NCBI GenBank assembly: GCA_910577675.1
Contig: CAJTOR010000017.1
Coordinates: 1-64,000 of the forward strand
DNA: 64,000 bases
Direction of reading: 5' to 3'
Origin: an uncultured Lachnospiraceae bacterium
Lineage (GTDB): Bacteria > Bacillota > Clostridia > Lachnospirales > Lachnospiraceae
Below the pieces are notes generated by a model, which was given only the letters and a program-made list of their open reading frames with translations, was not told where the DNA came from and did not search any database. This document shows positions 61,994 to 64,000 of this stretch, piece after piece. The position numbers and the translations under genes are program-made. Every line of letters starts with the position of its first letter. Within the stretch, counting starts at the first letter, position 1.

Positions 61994-64000
61994 TTACAAA
62001 GTTCTTTCTCCCTCTTCTAAAACACTCCCGTAATACTCCCTCCCCCTATCAATCTCCACCTTTCCCCTGCACAAATAAAGATACTCACAAGCCCTTCCAT
62101 AAACCATTGCCAGCCCGTCCTCTTTCTGTGCAAGACGATGCCGCCGCATCGCTGCCCCGTCTGCAAGCTGCGAAAGCATCTCCGACAGACGCGAAAGCCC
62201 ATACTGCTTTGTAAGCCCGCTCATACTGTTAAGCTCCTGCAATGTGCTGTCATGCGCTGTATCAAGCCCGCTCTGGTACAGTTCTTCCAAAAGGGTGCCC
62301 GAATCCTCCAAAACACAGCTTAAAACATCCTTAACATCCTCCTGCCCCATACTTATATTATCATCATAATCTTCCCGGCAAGTTTCCCCGCTTCCGCCCT
62401 CCTGTGTACAATCCAAATCCTCTGCTAATTCGCCCTTCTCAAAAACTGTAACCGGATACAGGCACATCCTGCCATCCTTAAAATACAGTTTTCCCAGAAA
62501 GCAGGGCTCTCTATCCTCCGTCAGACGTTCCAGATAATTAATCCCCCATTCCTCCCTCTTGTTATACGCAAGTTCCAGCACAATCTCACGCCCCGTTTTG
62601 TCATACAGGCACATTGTAAGCTTCTGCTCCGTCTGTGAAAACTCGCCCCTGGTAAATGAGTACGGGCGCAAAAATACCAGTTCCCCGTCCCTTCTCTCCC
62701 CCTGCGCACCTTTCAACCACGGCATGCGCATCGATGCAACCTTATCCTCAAAAAGCTTTCCGAAATCCCTGTAATACCATCCGCTAAGTTCCCCGCTATG
62801 CAGGCAGTTTTCCTTCTGGCAGCTCCCTGTCACCTCTCCCCTTGTATCCGCACTTGCCGAAAGCCTTCCCCGCACATCAGCGCGCGCGCCGGACAAATTT
62901 AGCCGCAGGCCGACCATTTCTTTTACAGAAACCGGCAATTCCCACGGAGCCGCAGCCTTTTCCTGCCTTCCTCGGTGACCGGCCGCCTCATAAAATACCG
63001 GGCGCGCTGAGGTGTAAGTGTACCATTCCTTTGTATTTAACTCCAAAAAATAAACTGTTTCGCCCTCATAACCTGTCTGGCTCTCAAAATGTTCCATAGC
63101 AATCCCCGCCAGACAGAGATTTCCCACCGGCACATACTCCGACCTGAACTCCCCTGCAAGCTCCGCTACCTGAAGTGCGTCCTCCGCCTCCAATAATAAC
63201 CCAACCCTCCTATAAAGCCTGGCAAACTGCTCCATCAGCTTTTTTACATCGAACGAAGCCTTCCGTTTCAGATAATTCCCGTAAGTATCGTGCAGGGCAC
63301 GCCAGTAACCCTCAAAATTCGCAAGTTTTGCATTGTGGCTAATCAGGGCAAGCCGGTCGAGATAATCAAGGACATCCGGGGAAGTGCGCGCAAGCCCCGT
63401 ATCAAGTAATTCCTCCAAAAATCCCTTCATCTGCCGGGCGGCATCCTTCACTTCCCCCATGGCATATTCCTGCAATTCCTCCGCCCCGCTAAGCTCCTCC
63501 TCCGGCACCTCCCCCGCCTCAAGCTTGCACCAGAGCACAGCCGCCGCCTTATGGACACAGAATTCCTTTTTGTGGCAGGTACAAGTGGAATATTCTAACG
63601 GGGACAGAAGTTTTACCGTATTTCCGCCCTTTGGCAACTGTACCGTGACAATGCTTGAATATGTGATTTTAGGCTGCTGCCCGGACTTTTTCTGGCTGGC
63701 AATAGCCAAAAGCTGTTTCACTCCAAGCATCTTTTTCAGGGAGGCAAGCGAAAATGCAGAAATCTCTGAAAGAAGGCGCGATTTTAAGTCCCCCTCGTTT
63801 GCATCTTCCTTAAAGTCCCCGCTCTTTCCCTCCGTCGCTTTCTCATTTACTTCTTTTTTCCGGTCAGCCTTCTCCTCCCCATTTTCCTTAGATACCCCAT
63901 CATTATGGGAAACTTCCACATCCGTCTTCCCATCCGCTTCCTTTTGTGTTTCCGCCCCTTTCTCTTCTCCTGCCAAAAACTCTTTTAGCGCCAGTATTCC
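61994..64000 (-). CDS. SWIM zinc-finger protein, 5' end outside the window
   Basis: The frame stays open to the right edge (668 residues seen). A TTG at 63976 could start translation, but codons before it (GILALKEFL) look like protein, so the start is probably beyond 64000. An acidic/Lys-rich linker lies near the N-terminus seen here. The SWIM motif C-T-C-H-K-K-E-F-C-V-H (C-x-C-x5-C-x-H, encoded near 63550-63590) should bind zinc. Further on it is mixed alpha/beta with no motif I can name. In E. coli a SWIM protein (YehQ) lies in the same neighbourhood as the DUF4132 protein, which supports a functional link here. Confidence 0.82.
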   Translation of the reverse strand, partial: GILALKEFLAGEEKGAETQKEADGKTDVEVSHNDGVSKENGEEKADRKKEVNEKATEGKSGDFKEDANEGDLKSRLLSEISAFSLASLKKMLGVKQLLAIASQKKSGQQPKITYSSIVTVQLPKGGNTVKLLSPLEYSTCTCHKKEFCVHKAAAVLWCKLEAGEVPEEELSGAEELQEYAMGEVKDAARQMKGFLEELLDTGLARTSPDVLDYLDRLALISHNAKLANFEGYWRALHDTYGNYLKRKASFDVKKLMEQFARLYRRVGLLLEAEDALQVAELAGEFRSEYVPVGNLCLAGIAMEHFESQTGYEGETVYFLELNTKEWYTYTSARPVFYEAAGHRGRQEKAAAPWELPVSVKEMVGLRLNLSGARADVRGRLSASADTRGEVTGSCQKENCLHSGELSGWYYRDFGKLFEDKVASMRMPWLKGAQGERRDGELVFLRPYSFTRGEFSQTEQKLTMCLYDKTGREIVLELAYNKREEWGINYLERLTEDREPCFLGKLYFKDGRMCLYPVTVFEKGELAEDLDCTQEGGSGETCREDYDDNISMGQEDVKDVLSCVLEDSGTLLEELYQSGLDTAHDSTLQELNSMSGLTKQYGLSRLSEMLSQLADGAAMRRHRLAQKEDGLAMVYGRACEYLYLCRGKVEIDRGREYYGSVLEEGERTL

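Overview
The window looks like a chromosomal segment of a gut-type Clostridia, most likely Lachnospiraceae. Evidence for this is the strong AGGAGG-type ribosome binding sites, a Firmicutes-type primosome pair (DnaD-like and DnaI-like), Gram-positive lipoproteins, a polysaccharide-utilisation locus built around carbohydrate ABC transporters, GH10, GH3 and GH31 enzymes, and an intrinsic class D beta-lactamase. No rRNA, tRNA or CRISPR array was seen.

Layout. 0-7 kb: a truncated ISAs1-type transposase, then a minus-strand operon with a secreted polypeptide precursor, two FtsX-like half-permeases, a LolD/MacB-type ATPase and an anchored extracellular protein. Its order resembles lactococcin-972-type bacteriocin loci. 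A 59-residue exported peptide gene and two tandem Rgg/PlcR-like regulators follow. An 86-nt leader is shared between the second permease and the peptide gene. 7.2-10 kb: an Xaa-Pro aminopeptidase split by an amber codon, with a leader of tandem small hairpins, then an EutH-like permease. 10-27.4 kb: a minus-strand xylan-type locus: a large CBM-bearing solute-binding protein, permease pair, NHL/TPR protein, YIP1-like protein, DUF5696-like lipoprotein, second permease pair, a hairpin-rich spacer, second solute-binding protein, GH10 xylanase and GH3 beta-xylosidase/glucosidase. No transporter ATPase is present, so a shared MsmK/UgpC-type ATPase elsewhere is implied.

28-35 kb: housekeeping genes: murC, then a DnaA-box cluster, dnaD-like and dnaI-like genes, ribose-phosphate pyrophosphokinase, and an ECF sigma/anti-sigma pair. 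35-46.7 kb: a large DUF4132 (MolR/YehI-like) protein with a helical partner, a class D beta-lactamase lipoprotein, a phosphodiesterase-like hydrolase with an Rrf2 regulator, a cupin, and a GH31 glycosidase divergent from an AraC regulator.

46.7-64 kb: a defence-island-like region. It holds a decayed ATPase/small protein/AIPR module, a second DUF4132 protein, a PIN-toxin remnant, a membrane-anchored orphan, a GNAT acetyltransferase, a third DUF4132 protein, an intact AAA ATPase plus DUF4276 (TOPRIM-like) pair, and a SWIM zinc-finger protein running off the right edge. DUF4132 and SWIM proteins are both known from the E. coli yeh/MolR neighbourhood with MoxR AAA and VWA proteins. Three diverged DUF4132 paralogues beside one SWIM protein and mixed with defence genes is the most promising candidate for an undescribed system here.

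Several genes are visibly broken (pepP, AIPR module, PIN toxin, secreted precursor, MCP remnant), so the accessory parts are in flux. All assignments come from reading translated sequence; no database search was run.
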